From contig JAUJPP010000012.1 of assembly GCA_030562195.1 (NCBI GenBank), forward strand, positions 15,500,001-15,564,000: DNA of 64,000 nucleotides. The letters are read 5' to 3'. A program made the position numbers and the translations under genes. Positions 12,086 through 23,957 of this stretch are shown piece by piece (the first letter of the stretch is position 1; each line of letters starts with the position of its first letter). The notes below the pieces were generated by a model. That model did not search any database. It was not told the DNA's origin and was given only the letters and a program-made list of their open reading frames with translations. The stretch comes from Nipponacmea schrenckii (Eukaryota; Mollusca; Gastropoda; Lottiidae).

Positions 12086-13904
12086 GCGGATAGTTCTGGA
12101 AGAAGGATTTCCTGTCGCCACGAAATATTATTACTGATTAACTGAGACTAGGGTATAATTGGTCAAACTGATGGCAAATCTGTCCCTTTTTAAGGTCAAG
12201 ATAGTTTCCCACGATTAAAAAACTCAAAAAACAGGTTTGGTAAGAAAATACAACAACAATTAAAAATATCCTAGATACTATTACCTACTATTACACGGAC
12301 AATCTTAAAGGAAACGTAATTCTCGGGATGGATTTTGCTTCTAATTATATGTAAATAAACTTTTAAAGAAATATTTAAAAAAAAAATCGTTAAACATCCC
12401 TCAAATTGTGAATTTAACTTTCTTTTTCTATGTAAGTCTTTTTTTTTGTATATGGCTGAATCTCGAAAAAAATCAAAACTAATGATAATTATAGACAAAC
12501 ATACATTTAAAAACTAATTAATCAATAACGATAATGGCAATGTATTACTAATGTATTTTGTTTTGGATTTCGGGTTTGGTTTTTCGGTTCGGATAGTACT
12601 TTGTATTAGCTCAATATGAATAACCCCTGGATGGTAGGTTATTGGTAATAACTTAATGGATTTTGAAACATAATGTTGGTCAAAATTCTAACAAAATACT
12701 TTAATATTTCAATTTTGTTCATCACTTTCAAACAACATCCGTCCATCGTAATGAAGAAAATATAGATTTAGTTCTCAAAACGAAGGATGCATCTTGCATT
12801 CTCTTTTGCGTGCCTAAACCGCCATTGGCAAAGGATGTATCGTCCTTTAATATTCTGTAAATCTGCAACTGTTACACTTTAGAAAGAACGATTTAAAAAG
12901 GAACGTTAAAAAATTAGAGATCAGGTATCAAGTTTTTCCACCTGTTGATTCTGCACGAATTGACGCCTGTATCTGCATATTTATATTCACCCAATCTTCA
13001 CAGTGAGTTATGAGTTATATTCCCATCTGGCCTATCAGATGGTTTAAGATATTAGTATATAAATTTATAATAATGTTATATTGTAGATAATATTTCACCC
13101 TTTTATAAGATGATAATTTCAACCAAGGATAAAGGGAAAGATTCGCTACAATCGCTGTTCTGCTGAACTAATCTGTAATAGTAATCCTTAAATGACATTT
13201 GGGAGGAAACACTATGGAACTGAGTAGTTGAAACGGCACATGTTGGGTCTTCAAATCCATGTGTGTCTATATTTGAAATGACTTTGTATTTTTAAACGAA
13301 TTATGCGATGTTCTTCCATTGACTATATTATACTTCTGAAGACTTTTAACCTTTCAAGCCCCGAATCAACCCCCGAAAATGGCAAAACATGGTCGTTATT
13401 GTAGGTGATTTGAAAGAGCGTCTTGTTTTTTCTGATCGTGCATTACAGACGTATCCCACATTGCAAATATATAATTGTCGATATGCTTTGTAAGTCCTTT
13501 TTCTTGCTAAGATTTTTCGTTTTGCACACTGCTCAAAATGAAATAATGAATCAGGGATAAATTTTAAATTGTTCTATTCAGAAAAGCTAGGAGAAAGTCA
13601 AGAAATAATATATTGAAATACAATGAATTGATCAGGGAACCTTAAATAGTAAGAAAAAAGTTGAAAAACGTTAACCTAGATTGAAGAACCATTTTGCTTG
13701 TGAAATTTACTGATCTACCTTAAGCACCCCTCAAGTCACTGTTGGTCCTAGCCTTCCTTGTACAATTTTGAGGTATAAATAGGTGAGAGACCGGGAAAGA
13801 ACTGTCGAAGTAGAGTTCAAATTGCGTCAACTTTACGAAGGAGTCTTGTCGCAAACTTCTCATCGAGCGTCTGAAAGGATTCTCTCAAGAATAAAATGGA
13901 GTGC
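12086..13904. other. No recognisable feature
   Basis: AT-rich non-coding sequence; frames are short and low complexity. Confidence 0.55.
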
Positions 13905-13922
13905 GGGGGGGGGGGGGGGGGG
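13905..13922 (+). repeat. Poly-G run (18 G)
   Basis: Eighteen consecutive G bases, followed by TTGAGGGGG-like sequence. The length is likely to be unstable in sequencing and assembly. Confidence 0.9.
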
Positions 13923-15048
13923 TTGAGGGGGCATAATCTAGGCAAATTGCACCCTTCCCCCTCATATACCTCCGTTAGCGCAGCCACCTCCTTGAGTGAA
14001 AACCAACAAAATTTTATAGTCGTAACTTAATGCGAATTCTTGAAAACAAATTTAACGTGTCAATATTAAAATTTGTTTCATTTGAGAACTGTTATATTAC
14101 TATATTCATAATCATATTATTATACATTCTTTTTAGACAATTTACATATCTAAATAACATTTCGCACTGTTTCCAATTAGACATAATTTTAAACAAATTG
14201 TTAAAATGAATTGAAACTTTTAGCTCCAATACTCTGTGGTTGATTAGGTAATTACTAGAGACGAGTAACGCCATGCAGTGTGTATTGAAACAAATAGTTC
14301 AGGACATGGACATAAGCATACTCTTCATCTACTTTAGGAGGTCTCGGTTTTTTTTTTTGCGCCATCTGAATAACTAAACGCATTTCCATGACATCCCCTC
14401 GTACTTGCATCTCCGACAGGAATAAAAATGCATAAATTTTTACGTCATACTCTTCATGCATTGTGCAATGAGAGAAATTTGGCCAAGAGAGCGGCATAAG
14501 GCTACTCTATTTGCAATTTCCGATTGTTGAGGCACAATCTAAAGACGAGGCCTCTGTTTGCTTTCTTATCCGACTGACAGGAGGAGATCGGTTCGAATAC
14601 TCCGATGCTTTCTTGACCTCTGTTGAAATCTAACCCATACTTCCGGTGTGTAACAGCCATAGAAAATCCTTACTGTTGAGATTTAAAAGAACACAATTTT
14701 ATCTGACCGAAAGGGTCAAATGTAAAGCGATAGAAAGCCAGAACGATGTCTGTTAAAGGTCGATTATTGCAGAAGATAAATAAACATGTGAATAAATTGT
14801 AGATGTTTATTTTTATGAAATTATGTAAGGCATATTATTTGCTGTTGTCGTTAACTGATTATTTAAAGATGGGCATTTTTGCTAAAAACAATTTATATTG
14901 TGGTCTGTTAGAGTATTATTTTTGACGGACATTTAACACTTTGAAACAGTACCATATTGTTTATTTTTATATGAATGAAATGACATTGTTGAGGTTGCAT
15001 AGACGGTATCTTCTTTTCCTGATGTCAATTGCTTGATAACGTCAAACA
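13923..15048. other. No recognisable gene; isolated B-box-like motif
   Basis: A GGTTCGAATAC near 14591 resembles a tRNA B box without a convincing A box upstream. The 80-codon minus frame at 14255-14497 includes a run encoded by poly-A (KKK) and no recognised domain. Confidence 0.5.
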
Positions 15049-15125
15049 AATGGTGGTTGTGGGTTCTAATCTCGGTAGGATTGTGAAAGTCCGATGGTCT
15101 TAAATCTTCTAAGCTACTATCCTTG
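15049..15125 (+). repeat. SINE-like fragment with B-box-like motif (copy 2 of 3)
   Basis: Contains GGTGGTTGTGGGTTCTAATC followed by TGTGAAAGTCCGATGGTCTT. It matches 37757-37850 closely and 3464-3565 more loosely. Confidence 0.45.
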
Positions 15126-15960
15126 TACAATATAATTAGTTTTTTTTTTTGTCTTTCTTTTTGTTGATTTCATCATTGATGCCACAAGCTACTAGTACCC
15201 CTTGGTGAATTATAAAATTATGTATGAAACAATTGACTTTGGATATAAAATTTGAAAAATGTACCCCTGTATGAAGTTTATAGAACTCGTCTATATGATA
15301 TTGGTGTAGGTTCTGAAGTAATGGTCGGTATTAGTGCCAAGCTTGTCACTGTATAAAATATGACAAACACAAGTTATTTCCTGTTTGTCTATTGTGTTTA
15401 ACATATAAATATGTAGACCGCCTGCTGACTGTTCATAAAATTAATTTTTACCAGAATGTAGTGTAATTTTGATGAGCCAGAAAAATATCTAACATCTATA
15501 TTCTGTGGAAATTGTGTATTTTACTCATTTGAGCTCCACTGAGTTGTGGCTGTCGCAGGAATTAAATTCCGAAACATCCTAAACTACACAGAGAAAGGGT
15601 GTGCCAATATAGCCACTGGTGTTTTAATATAATTTAGCTTGAGTCCGACATGTCATTTTCAAACTACTTTAGTCAAGGCTATGAATTAACCGATTGATCA
15701 GTCCAGATTTAATACTCATGTCTAAAACTTTCCGATAAGGTGACACCTGTATACGAGAGCCTACATAGCTGCATGCTAATGTATCTTAAAATAAACCCAA
15801 TTTTCTGCTCCTTGGTGACCTAATTAGATTGGTAACTAACTTCACACCAACAGAAAATGACCAATTGTAACTGAATTACACTAGAGCATTGAATCTTTAG
15901 GAACACCTTCGATCAAATATGTACTTTGCTAGTTAGTACAACTAAAATTATCCGGTTAAA
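15126..15960. other. No recognisable feature
   Basis: AT-rich non-coding sequence with no repeat or coding signal that I can support. Confidence 0.55.
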
Positions 15961-16061
15961 AAAAGCAAACAACAGCAAACAGGTGTAAACAGGCGCAAAC
16001 AGATGTAAACAAGACCAAACAGGTGTAAACAAAACCAAACAAAGCACAAACAAGTGTAAAC
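15961..16061 (+). repeat. Ten-unit 10-bp tandem array (AGGTGTAAAC-like)
   Basis: Ten consecutive units of 10 bases (the ninth slightly shifted), nearly every one ending in AAAC; typical units are AGGTGTAAAC, AGGCGCAAAC and AAGACCAAAC. The A-rich part therefore recurs about once per helical turn. The units differ mainly in their first six bases. Confidence 0.85.
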
Positions 16062-16954
16062 TCCGAAAAACTATCATATAATAGTCTTAAACACAACCTG
16101 AAGACCAATTACCAGAGAAGTGTAGAAAGGAACGTGACGACTAGCATCTTAAATCTGATACAAGAGTATATCTGTCAAATTTATCAGTGTATATATTATC
16201 ATACGATATTTTTTACTTCAATTTAATGATAGTTTAGAGATAGGTCTTATTCCAGATTATTTATTTTCCCATCATTCGGCTAATGTCAGCACATTTTTAT
16301 TCGTGGTTATGCAATTACTTCACAAGAGCAAGGCTACAACTGCAGTCTCTGTTTTTTTTTATAATTGAATAAGTGAATTTGAACCATCAACACAAGTCAC
16401 GCTTGCCCATCGTGTTGCTAGTCTAGGCTACGTCGCTACATAGCCTTGAAATTCATAGCATTATTTTAATAGATTATAAGACAAATTTTAAGATTCTTTA
16501 CATTCATAATATTTCAACACATGCCAATGAAATTTTTTACTGGTATAGTTTTATCATCTGACAGTTATAATAAATGGAATGTTATTGTTTCATACATTTA
16601 CCATATGGACACAAGCTGACCATACCATGACAAAAATTGCCGTCCCTACACCACTTATTCTTGTATACATATTTGCTTGTTCTTCGTGGTGTAATGTGCG
16701 AACGTTTTGGCTTGGATTACTTAAATCTCAGTTTTGAGTTCCACAATGCCCCTAAATTGAGGTCAATAGAATATTCGCTCTACCATGAATGGATCAAAGC
16801 CAGAGAAAAAATGACAAAAGAGATAACTATCAGCTCCAAGAGAGTATAAGCTTCTTTATCATTTGAATGAAGGCTTTTGAGATCAAATATCAGGGAAGTG
16901 TAACAGGTTAATTGGTTGTGTAACATTCTACTTATCACGAGCGGCAAACAGAAT
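16062..16954. other. No supported feature
   Basis: Mostly non-coding. A plus-strand frame starting ATG at 16694 and ending at 16849 (51 codons) has mixed composition and could be an exon, but no clear splice acceptor precedes it. Confidence 0.4.
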
Positions 16955-17350
16955 CTAAGGTCTACTGGCTACTTAACAGATACACACCAGTCGCCTTCTG
17001 GTATGACTAATTAAAATTCAAGTTCTGTTTAGTTTTATTAGGATCGAGATTAATTGTAACCTAAGTACCGACAACCAAAAGAACTAAGATATTTAACGTA
17101 TATACACCACTGGACCATTGATATAGGTAGTTAAAATTCTAGATCTGTTCATGTCAAGTTTAGTTGTATGGCCTCTGTAATCTAACTGATATAATATAAG
17201 GTCTCCTGGCTACTAAACAGATACGCACCACACGCCATATGTCCAATTAAAAAGACCTGTTGTTAAGCCTAAGATGCTACGTGGAGAACTTGAAATTCCT
17301 GAGCTAATGAGCAGATACGTGACACTTGCCTGCCGATATGACCAATTATA
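16955..17350 (+). repeat. Degenerate tandem repeat, period about 110-130 bp
   Basis: Four imperfect copies of a block: GGTCT.CTGGCTACT.AACAGATAC.CACCA, then GCC..ATG.CCAATTA, seen near 16958, 17087, 17198 and 17300. The first and third are the most alike. No coding frame is conserved between copies. Confidence 0.6.
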
Positions 17351-17395
17351 CATTTCATCATCTGGGAACACAGAGTCTTGGTTTAATAATTTGTA

Positions 17396-18092
17396 ATTGC
17401 TTAGTTATTAACCCCAGGCCAGTCCGCGATAAAGCGTTCCGTTCTCGTTCCGGATCAGGCCGCGATAAAATGTGCCCATTTACATTGCACAATCATGCGT
17501 ACCGAAAACGGTTTGGTTTGTGTAGTGTAAACGGTGAGGGTTCTCGGCACGCTTGCTAGTGGAACTCTTCTGAACGAAGTTAGAAATGACCCTTCATGTC
17601 ACCCGGATGTTGCAATGGCGCTTGATATGGTTATATTTTACCTTTTTTAATCTTTCTTCGTAAGAAGGAAAGAAAGAAAAAGTTTGAGAATGAGAGAATC
17701 CTATCGAGCCCAAATTACCCATGGACTTTTATTTGAAAGAAGTGATAAGCAACAAATGCGGCGTTACCAAACAAGGAGAAAATATATTGTCATGGCGTTT
17801 GGTAACTCGTTTTTTACATTCTGTCGGGCAGCCACTTTAGAATTTTAGGAATGATGACGAAATTCCGCGAGAAACGGTCAAGATTGTCTTTGACGCATGC
17901 GCAGTGAAGTAGACTCAGACCTTAGACCGTTTACATTACACAAATTTATCAAGTCTGTCCTCCCCGAGGTGGGCCAGAATTGGAAGGGGTCTCAGCACTT
18001 TCTACCTTTTACATTACACAAAATTCATCGGTACCATTCTCAGAACGGTTCCGGGAACGGAATATTTTTGTAATGTAAAAGGGTTATTGAAC
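17396..18092. mobile_element. Harbinger-like DNA transposon relic (family copy 1)
   Basis: The left end has AACCCC then CAGGCC, GCGTTCCGTTCTCG and CGCGATAAAAT; the right end, reverse complemented, has AACCCTTTTACATTACAAAA and TTCCGTTCCCGG. Internal blocks TTTACATTACACAAA recur twice. Matching ends occur at 60582-60806 and 62374-62512. Between the ends is a short frame rich in Arg (RRYQTRRK), which may be a transposase remnant. GGGC-TTTACA-type termini suggest PIF/Harbinger, but I could not define TIRs or a target duplication precisely. Confidence 0.45.
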
Positions 18093-18770
18093 GTATATTA
18101 GGCAGTGGTCTTCTGATTCAATCGGCAATCCTCGGCAGTTTCCGTAAACCATTTCTGTTGCAGAGCACTAGGTTTTCAGTAACCACGACGTCACCGACCT
18201 TCTGCCACTATTTAAGATTAGGATGTGTGTACCACAGGGTTACAAGGAATAGGAATTACGTTAAGCACCACTTACGTAATTGTGTTAATTGATTCAAGAA
18301 CAACACTTCTTGGTCAATGTTCAATCAATCCGTTAATAAGCTGCTTCCTAAATTAAAGAATTTTCGATGGTCAATGGGTCAGATAACTCTGCTGGTAGAC
18401 ACATTTTACACTCAATTTTTAACCAAACGTTGTTGCGGATTGTATAACACCTTCGTAAAGGGACATTCTATTTCTTATAGATATAACTCGTTTGCAACAA
18501 ATTCAGTTTGCACAAGAATGTAAAAATTATAATTTTCGATATTTTTGATAATGAAAATTTTGCATTTTGCACTATTAACTAAAAACTGTGGTGGACGTCA
18601 TCAATTCATAACATGGTTACCCTTCAGAACCACCTGATGTATTCTGCGATTGGTTTAGAGCTCATCTGCCTTGATTTGGTATTTCGGTTTTTCTATACTT
18701 TAGAGCTTTATCTAAATACTTTCTTATTATTAGGGAGCCGATTCTCGGATGAATATGCAAAGACAGTTTT
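18093..18770. other. No recognisable feature
   Basis: Non-coding. The frames at 18317-18523 and 18613-18804 are of chance length. Confidence 0.5.
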
Positions 18771-19375
18771 TATACGCCCACCACACATTAATATGAGTGT
18801 ATAAAGCCGTCGCCTCTGCCTCTCTGCCTGACCAAACAATAAGATTGTCTGTCCACAATTGTTTAGGACACGATAGAGAGCTGGCTTTGTAAAGGATTTT
18901 GATGAAACTTGGTGTGAGTGTTTGTAATAACCCAAAGGATGAAGCCTATTGAAATTGAGACCAATCGAAAATATTTACTATTGCCTTTGTTCCTGTAGAC
19001 AGTTTAGAGAGGTGGTTTCTTGATAAATTTTGATAAAATTTGGTGTGGGTGCTAGTAAAATGATGAACCCTATTGAAAATCAGACCAATCGAAAATTATT
19101 TACTATGAATTATCGCCCTTGATGTCAAATTCTTTGTGGGCACAATAGAGAGCTAGTTATTTTATATGGATTTTAATGAAACTTGGTTTGGGTTTTTCGA
19201 ATCAAACAAGAATAAACCCTATCAGACCGTGAGCTAAACTGTCGTTGTTCATGATAACGCGTTCAATTATTGTGGAGTCGATAGGGAATTGGTTTCTTGA
19301 AGGATTCTGATGATTCTTGGTTTTATTGTAGTCAGTCAAGCATGAATTCAATTAAAAATCAGAATAAAAAAAATA
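18771..19375 (+). repeat. Decayed CCGT-type molluscan repeat
   Basis: It begins TATACGCCCAC at 18771 and contains three to four degenerate units with GATTTTGATGAAACTTGGTG, GATGAACCCTATTGAAAATC, CCAATCGAAAA and ATTGCCC, as in the long elements at 38713 and 50125. The CCGT tract is largely lost. The right end with GTGGGCGTATA is missing; a SINE follows immediately. Confidence 0.7.
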
Positions 19376-19377
19376 TT

Positions 19378-19530
19378 TAACCTCCCGGACGGAAGTGGCT
19401 GCCATAACATATCGGGACTTTTACAATGGCCATCTCTATTTTTTCTTACCAGGAAGAAGATTCGAACCCACTCTACCCAATCACCTAGCAGACGACAATC
19501 CAACTACATACTGAGCTATTTCACTATCAC
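19378..19530 (-). mobile_element. tRNA-derived SINE (minus strand)
   Basis: Read on the minus strand, 19530 down to about 19449 is tRNA-like: an A box TAGCTCAGTATGTAG and a B box GGTTCGAATCT about 35 bases later, in the right order and near the expected distance. The tRNA fold is imperfect (acceptor arms do not pair), and the sequence continues into a non-tRNA body to about 19378. That makes it a SINE head more than a functional tRNA gene. No target duplication was identified. Confidence 0.6.
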
Positions 19531-21149
19531 AAAAAGGCTGTTTTAGAGGTGAGTGTTAACGGGTAAAAGGTGACGTTTAATTTTATCTTTGGGATGTTGC
19601 CTGACCAAGCAATAAGATTTGGAGGTATGTGCTGTGCTCTTCATTGTAATATCTTGAAATAAACTTACAGTCGGCCTTGATAGAAAGATATTTGACATTT
19701 CCAATGATTCTTGTGTATCTCAGCGTGTCGGGTTCTTATCAGTCGGTGTAATTCCACCTTTACCAACTTTCCAACAGAGGGAGTGAGATTTATCTTACTT
19801 TAATTCTCTTAAAGTTATGAAGAATACGACATGCCAAATCGTACTATGATATATAAGATAAGGGCTTGATGTCCGTGATATGATGGTTGGGGTATAAGGG
19901 TCAACTTTATGGGTTGAGAATTGAAAATGCAATGGGTGCAAGCCTCCGATGAAGGGTCTGAGAGTTTTCCTTCCCAAGAAATAGAGATCAAATTTGAATA
20001 ATACAATTGCTTTGGTGCATTCTGCCACATGTTTTTGATCAAAATAATATTTTAAAATTTCTTTGAAATGATATGCGGTTACGTTTAAGGAAACAAATTA
20101 TTTTCTCGACACCTTTTCTCTCAATGCTGCTGCCATTGATTATAATATAGCATGAGATTAATAGCAAATTGTATCATAACAGACTCTCAACCATTGTACC
20201 TTTATACCATTCAAACCAAACAAAAATGTTGGAAATGCTTACCCTCCACGAAACGGCCTGTGTTCTATTTGTGCAGCACTAACCAATTTCCTATCTGAGA
20301 TCACATATTCCAAAAACACGATTATACAACACCACAATTTCATTGTGAACGCACTAAAATCTTCTCCCACTATTCACTGTATCCAAATTCACAAAGTTTT
20401 GTGCATACTTTTTTTAGCACCTTCAGATATTTTCTGATCAATTTTTTTGTAAACTGAAATATGTAATTAATCCATAACTTTCAATAACAATCTCCGAGAT
20501 ATTGGCAGTAAAATGTATACGTAAATGTTTTACTAAAAAATGTCCAAATGGCTTGTTTGATGTGCTTTATCAAACCCAGTATTCCAAATGAGTACAAAAT
20601 ATTCTATGTCTAACGGTCAAGCTACTTGTGTTTTCTTTGTTAAGATTACCAAATGTTTAGATTTATACTTAGAGTATACTTTTTCATTCACTCGGTTTCA
20701 CCAAAATAAATAAATTTCAACAACAGTTACTCCTTTTTTAAACGATCAACTTTCATGTACGTACCAATTACTTGAATATATCAATAATATATATTACGTT
20801 TTTTGGGGTTTTTTTTTCCGTTCTTCTTCATTCACAAAACACGATTCGAGATCTCGAATATTCCTTAATGCTATTTAGTTTGGTCACTTTTCTTCAGCAA
20901 CAAATGTACTATTTCCAAAAGACGTCTCGAAGATTACATATCGTAGTTGAACATGAATAAAAAGTTTTTAAAATCTGTAAGTGATGATTTTCACTTAACA
21001 ATGTTTTTCCTAATACCATTAAGTGACAAAACACCCAGCTGAATAATGCATTAGGAGTTGAATTACAAGTCTGTCAATCGAATGAATGAAGCAATTTAAT
21101 ATATTGTGTAATCTTTATAGCAGACGACTTTTTTCAAATGTCCGTCTGA
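19531..21149. other. No recognisable gene
   Basis: Non-coding. GCCTGACCAAGCAATAAGATT near 19599 resembles GCCTGACCAAACAATAAGATT near 18827, a short duplicated phrase on both sides of the SINE. The overlapping minus frames at 19795-20042 are chance. Confidence 0.5.
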
Positions 21150-21245
21150 TTCGTGACGTAGTAGATATCGCGCAGACGTCGAGTCAGTCACGTGTATTCA
21201 GTCTTGTGATTGGACGTGAGTGCAACGTCTTGGCCAATAAAGTGA
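21150..21245. promoter_or_regulatory. Cluster of promoter-type motifs
   Basis: Within about 95 bases are GTGACGTAG and GACGTC (CRE-like), GAGTCAGTCA (AP-1-like), CACGTG (E-box), GATTGG and GGCCAAT (CCAAT boxes, opposite orientations). The local GC is higher than the flanks. No TATA box or first exon can be assigned, so promoter function is only a suggestion. Confidence 0.25.
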
Positions 21246-21250
21246 TGGTG

Positions 21251-22443
21251 AATTTATCTAGTTTCAAGTAATACATTTCATATAAATTAGATGTGGCTAA
21301 CCATAGTTTTCTGTAATAAATTGCCCACATCGTCTTAAAGTTGTAGAAACGGGGCAATCCAATCCATTCTCCCCCGACCCCGAAAAAATATATTCTTTTT
21401 TTTTTCAACTAAGACCATGCCCAAGTGACCTTCCCGAAATATTACATGCCCCTTCGAATATTCAAGACTGACTACGATCTTGTTCCATTTTAGTAATGAA
21501 GTATTTGTTCCATCCTCTTCCTTGAAAGGTAATTCATATTTATATATATTACTCATTCACTATGCCTTACTAGAATTTCTAGAAATAGTCGCAGCAAATA
21601 ATCATTGTGTTTATACAGCTAAATGCATGTAAGGGCGAGACCATGTCTCTAATAAAAAACAAGAGGTATTCGATGTGTTGCTAACCTTTTAAATGCAATT
21701 CCTCAGAGATCGTGTAACGTGCTCAATGTCAATTACAAGATTTGTTGCATATTTTTCACCCAATTTCGTATTTTAGATAGTACTTGATTTTATGCGCCTG
21801 TTTCCGTGAGAAGTAACTATGGCCTCTCGTTAATCGACGCTTCCTTGCTATAAAAGTAAAAAGGCTTTCGGATGAGGCAAATATCCTCGTCCAATCAAAA
21901 TTGGCCATAGAATCTTCAATAAGGTTAATAAGAAAATCCCGTAATCCAGCTACGATGAGAGATGCAAGAGCAATAAGCTTATGCTATCATTGCATACTGC
22001 ATGACTTTAACCATCAAGGCCATCAGTGGATCAACTGCATTGAGGCTCTAGGACTAAGCCCATCGCCCGTGATATATTTCTAACATATTCTATGCTGCAT
22101 TTTAATTCATTTAATGCTTTTTGATCGATGAATTTTAGGGATTGGTTTCCCCTTAGGCGATGAGGTCCCGGGGAAATGGTTCAACCAATCTCAACGGCAT
22201 TCGTGACACCACCGGTCATTAGTCCTCATTGGAGGAGTGTGGAACAATCATTGCAAATAAAGAATATAGTGCTAACCTTGGCATTAGGTCGGGTAGAGCA
22301 GACATTCTACATGCCGAAGACTGCATAGACAGTTTCGTAGAACAATATATTGTTCGAATCTACACATATCACGATACACACGAAAATGTAAACAAACAAT
22401 GAATCAAGCAAATGCAGACTTGTCCTTTTTTCTGTAGTAAAAC
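21251..22443. other. No supported gene
   Basis: An open stretch at 21814-22083 (plus, 90 codons, no usable ATG near its start) encodes a CxxC ... H ... C arrangement reminiscent of a zinc knuckle, but the spacing is not canonical. I do not call it. Confidence 0.4.
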
Positions 22444-22846
22444 TTAAAGGTGCAGTATGCAACATTTTCACTATTAAAAGGATAGTAAAATTATATCTGA
22501 AAATATTTTTAAAATATACTTTCAACATCTATGTATTCACTTGATCAAACTGAATTAATTTAAGTGAACTAATTGTTCAGTAAGCAGTTTTAACTAGTTT
22601 AAACTTTTCGGCCTCTGTATTACTAGATTGTGTGTTAACACTTAAGACCAGCGCGGTCAGGCTGGCGTTTTACGCCGCTAACCCTCGCAACGTTTTAAGG
22701 CGTTTGATGGCGTAAAAAGTATAAACCCAGCTTTAGTTTAATACGGGTTAATAAGATTATGTCATGAGATACGATTAATTCTGTACAGCTATAATACAAA
22801 GTATGTCAAAAAAATTCCCATGAATCTGTGCAGACTGTCACTTTAA
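22444..22846. mobile_element. TTAA-flanked MITE (TTAAAGGGACAGTATG family, copy 1)
   Basis: The left end reads TTAAAGGTGCAGTATGCA; the reverse complement of the right end reads TTAAAGTGACAGTCTGCA, 14 of 18 identical, both starting on TTAA. Length is 403 bp with no coding frame. A GC-rich inner part contains a near-palindrome GGCGTTTTACGCC. The TTAA target suggests the piggyBac or Kolobok superfamily. Confidence 0.6.
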
Positions 22847-23324
22847 CGTACACAAGGCGTCAGAAGTAACCGATTTAGAATCATTGAATAACGAATAATG
22901 TATAAAATATGGTGAACTTTTAAAATTGCATGACTTCACAATGAAACAATTTTTTTTCGTATTTTTTTTAACATTATGTTTTTAATCATATTTATTTCCA
23001 AGTTGTCTCTTTGCGAATTGAGCTTGTCTATGTTCTTATAAAAAATAATGGTGAAGGTTGTGTAGATTCAGAGAGAAATTATAGCCGGTTTAATCAAAAA
23101 ATAACAAACAAAATATCAGCGCCTCAGATGTTGATCTCACTTTTTCGAAATGATCTTTAAGAGTTGATTTTGTTTATTAACATTACACCCAATGACATTT
23201 TAGAAGCTTTATACTGCATTTCATTTAGCTAGTTTCGAACGAACATAATGACTTTCACCAAAATCGTGTAATTGTAGAGAAATATGTTTTCTGAAGGTTT
23301 CAACTAAACATATCGAGTCATATA
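22847..23324. other. No recognisable feature
   Basis: AT-rich non-coding sequence. Confidence 0.55.
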
Positions 23325-23473
23325 AGGGCTAAAACTAGTATACTTAAAAATCAGTTCACTCCATTTTTGAAATAACCCTTTGATCAAGTAGATGCATAGA
23401 TGTAATAAGTATATTTTAAGGAGTATATTTTACTAAAATTTTTGGTTAAAGAAAACTGTACATACTGTCCCTG
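23325..23473 (-). mobile_element. TTAA-type MITE, inverted partial copy 2
   Basis: On the minus strand from 23473 the sequence begins ACAGGGACAGTATGTACAG and continues with TTGATCAAG-, CATAGATGT- and AGTATATTTTA-containing blocks that match 22444-22600 in opposite orientation. Only about 150 bp is recognisable. Confidence 0.55.
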
Positions 23474-23957
23474 TAAATTTTTATATTTTAACTGTTTGAC
23501 CCCAAGTATTAAAATTGGTAGACAGAGAAACTACAAGTGTCCAATGTCGCATTCTACACAATATCATATCACATTTTAATTGATGAAAAATATTTAAAAT
23601 CTAAATAGTAGGTTTAGCGTTACTAGATTGTAAAAATTCGATCTCCCATTTAAAAATAATTATATTCTCACTTTTCACGTATATAACAAAACGGATCCTC
23701 AGTGAATCAGTGTAATGAAAGCTTCAGGCGTCTGAGCAAAATGATGGAGCTGGTGATTTAGTGGCCATCGTATCCGGAATCCTGTATTAAACTTCAGTCA
23801 TTACACTTTGTTTTTTAGGCGTAGTGGTTTTTGATTAGCTGAATTCCTAGAAAGATTTTGATAGGACAATATCTAGCTATAAATACGCAATTTCACTCAC
23901 TCAAGGAAGTATAGCGAATGGGGTATGGTTTGGATGCGATGATTAGTTGTATGTTTT
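23474..23957. other. No recognisable feature
   Basis: AT-rich non-coding sequence flanking the minisatellite. Confidence 0.55.

Noticed and set aside
14560..14620. tRNA-like B box GGTTCGAATAC
   Set aside because: No A box at the right distance and no cloverleaf arms.
16694..16849. 51-codon ATG frame with protein-like composition
   Set aside because: Too short, and no clear acceptor; kept only as a note.
19449..19530. Functional tRNA gene
   Set aside because: A and B boxes are present but the acceptor stem does not pair and the sequence runs on into a SINE-like body.
21814..22083. Possible CCHC zinc-knuckle (gag-like) frame
   Set aside because: Cys/His spacing does not fit CX2CX4HX4C and no other retroelement motif is nearby.
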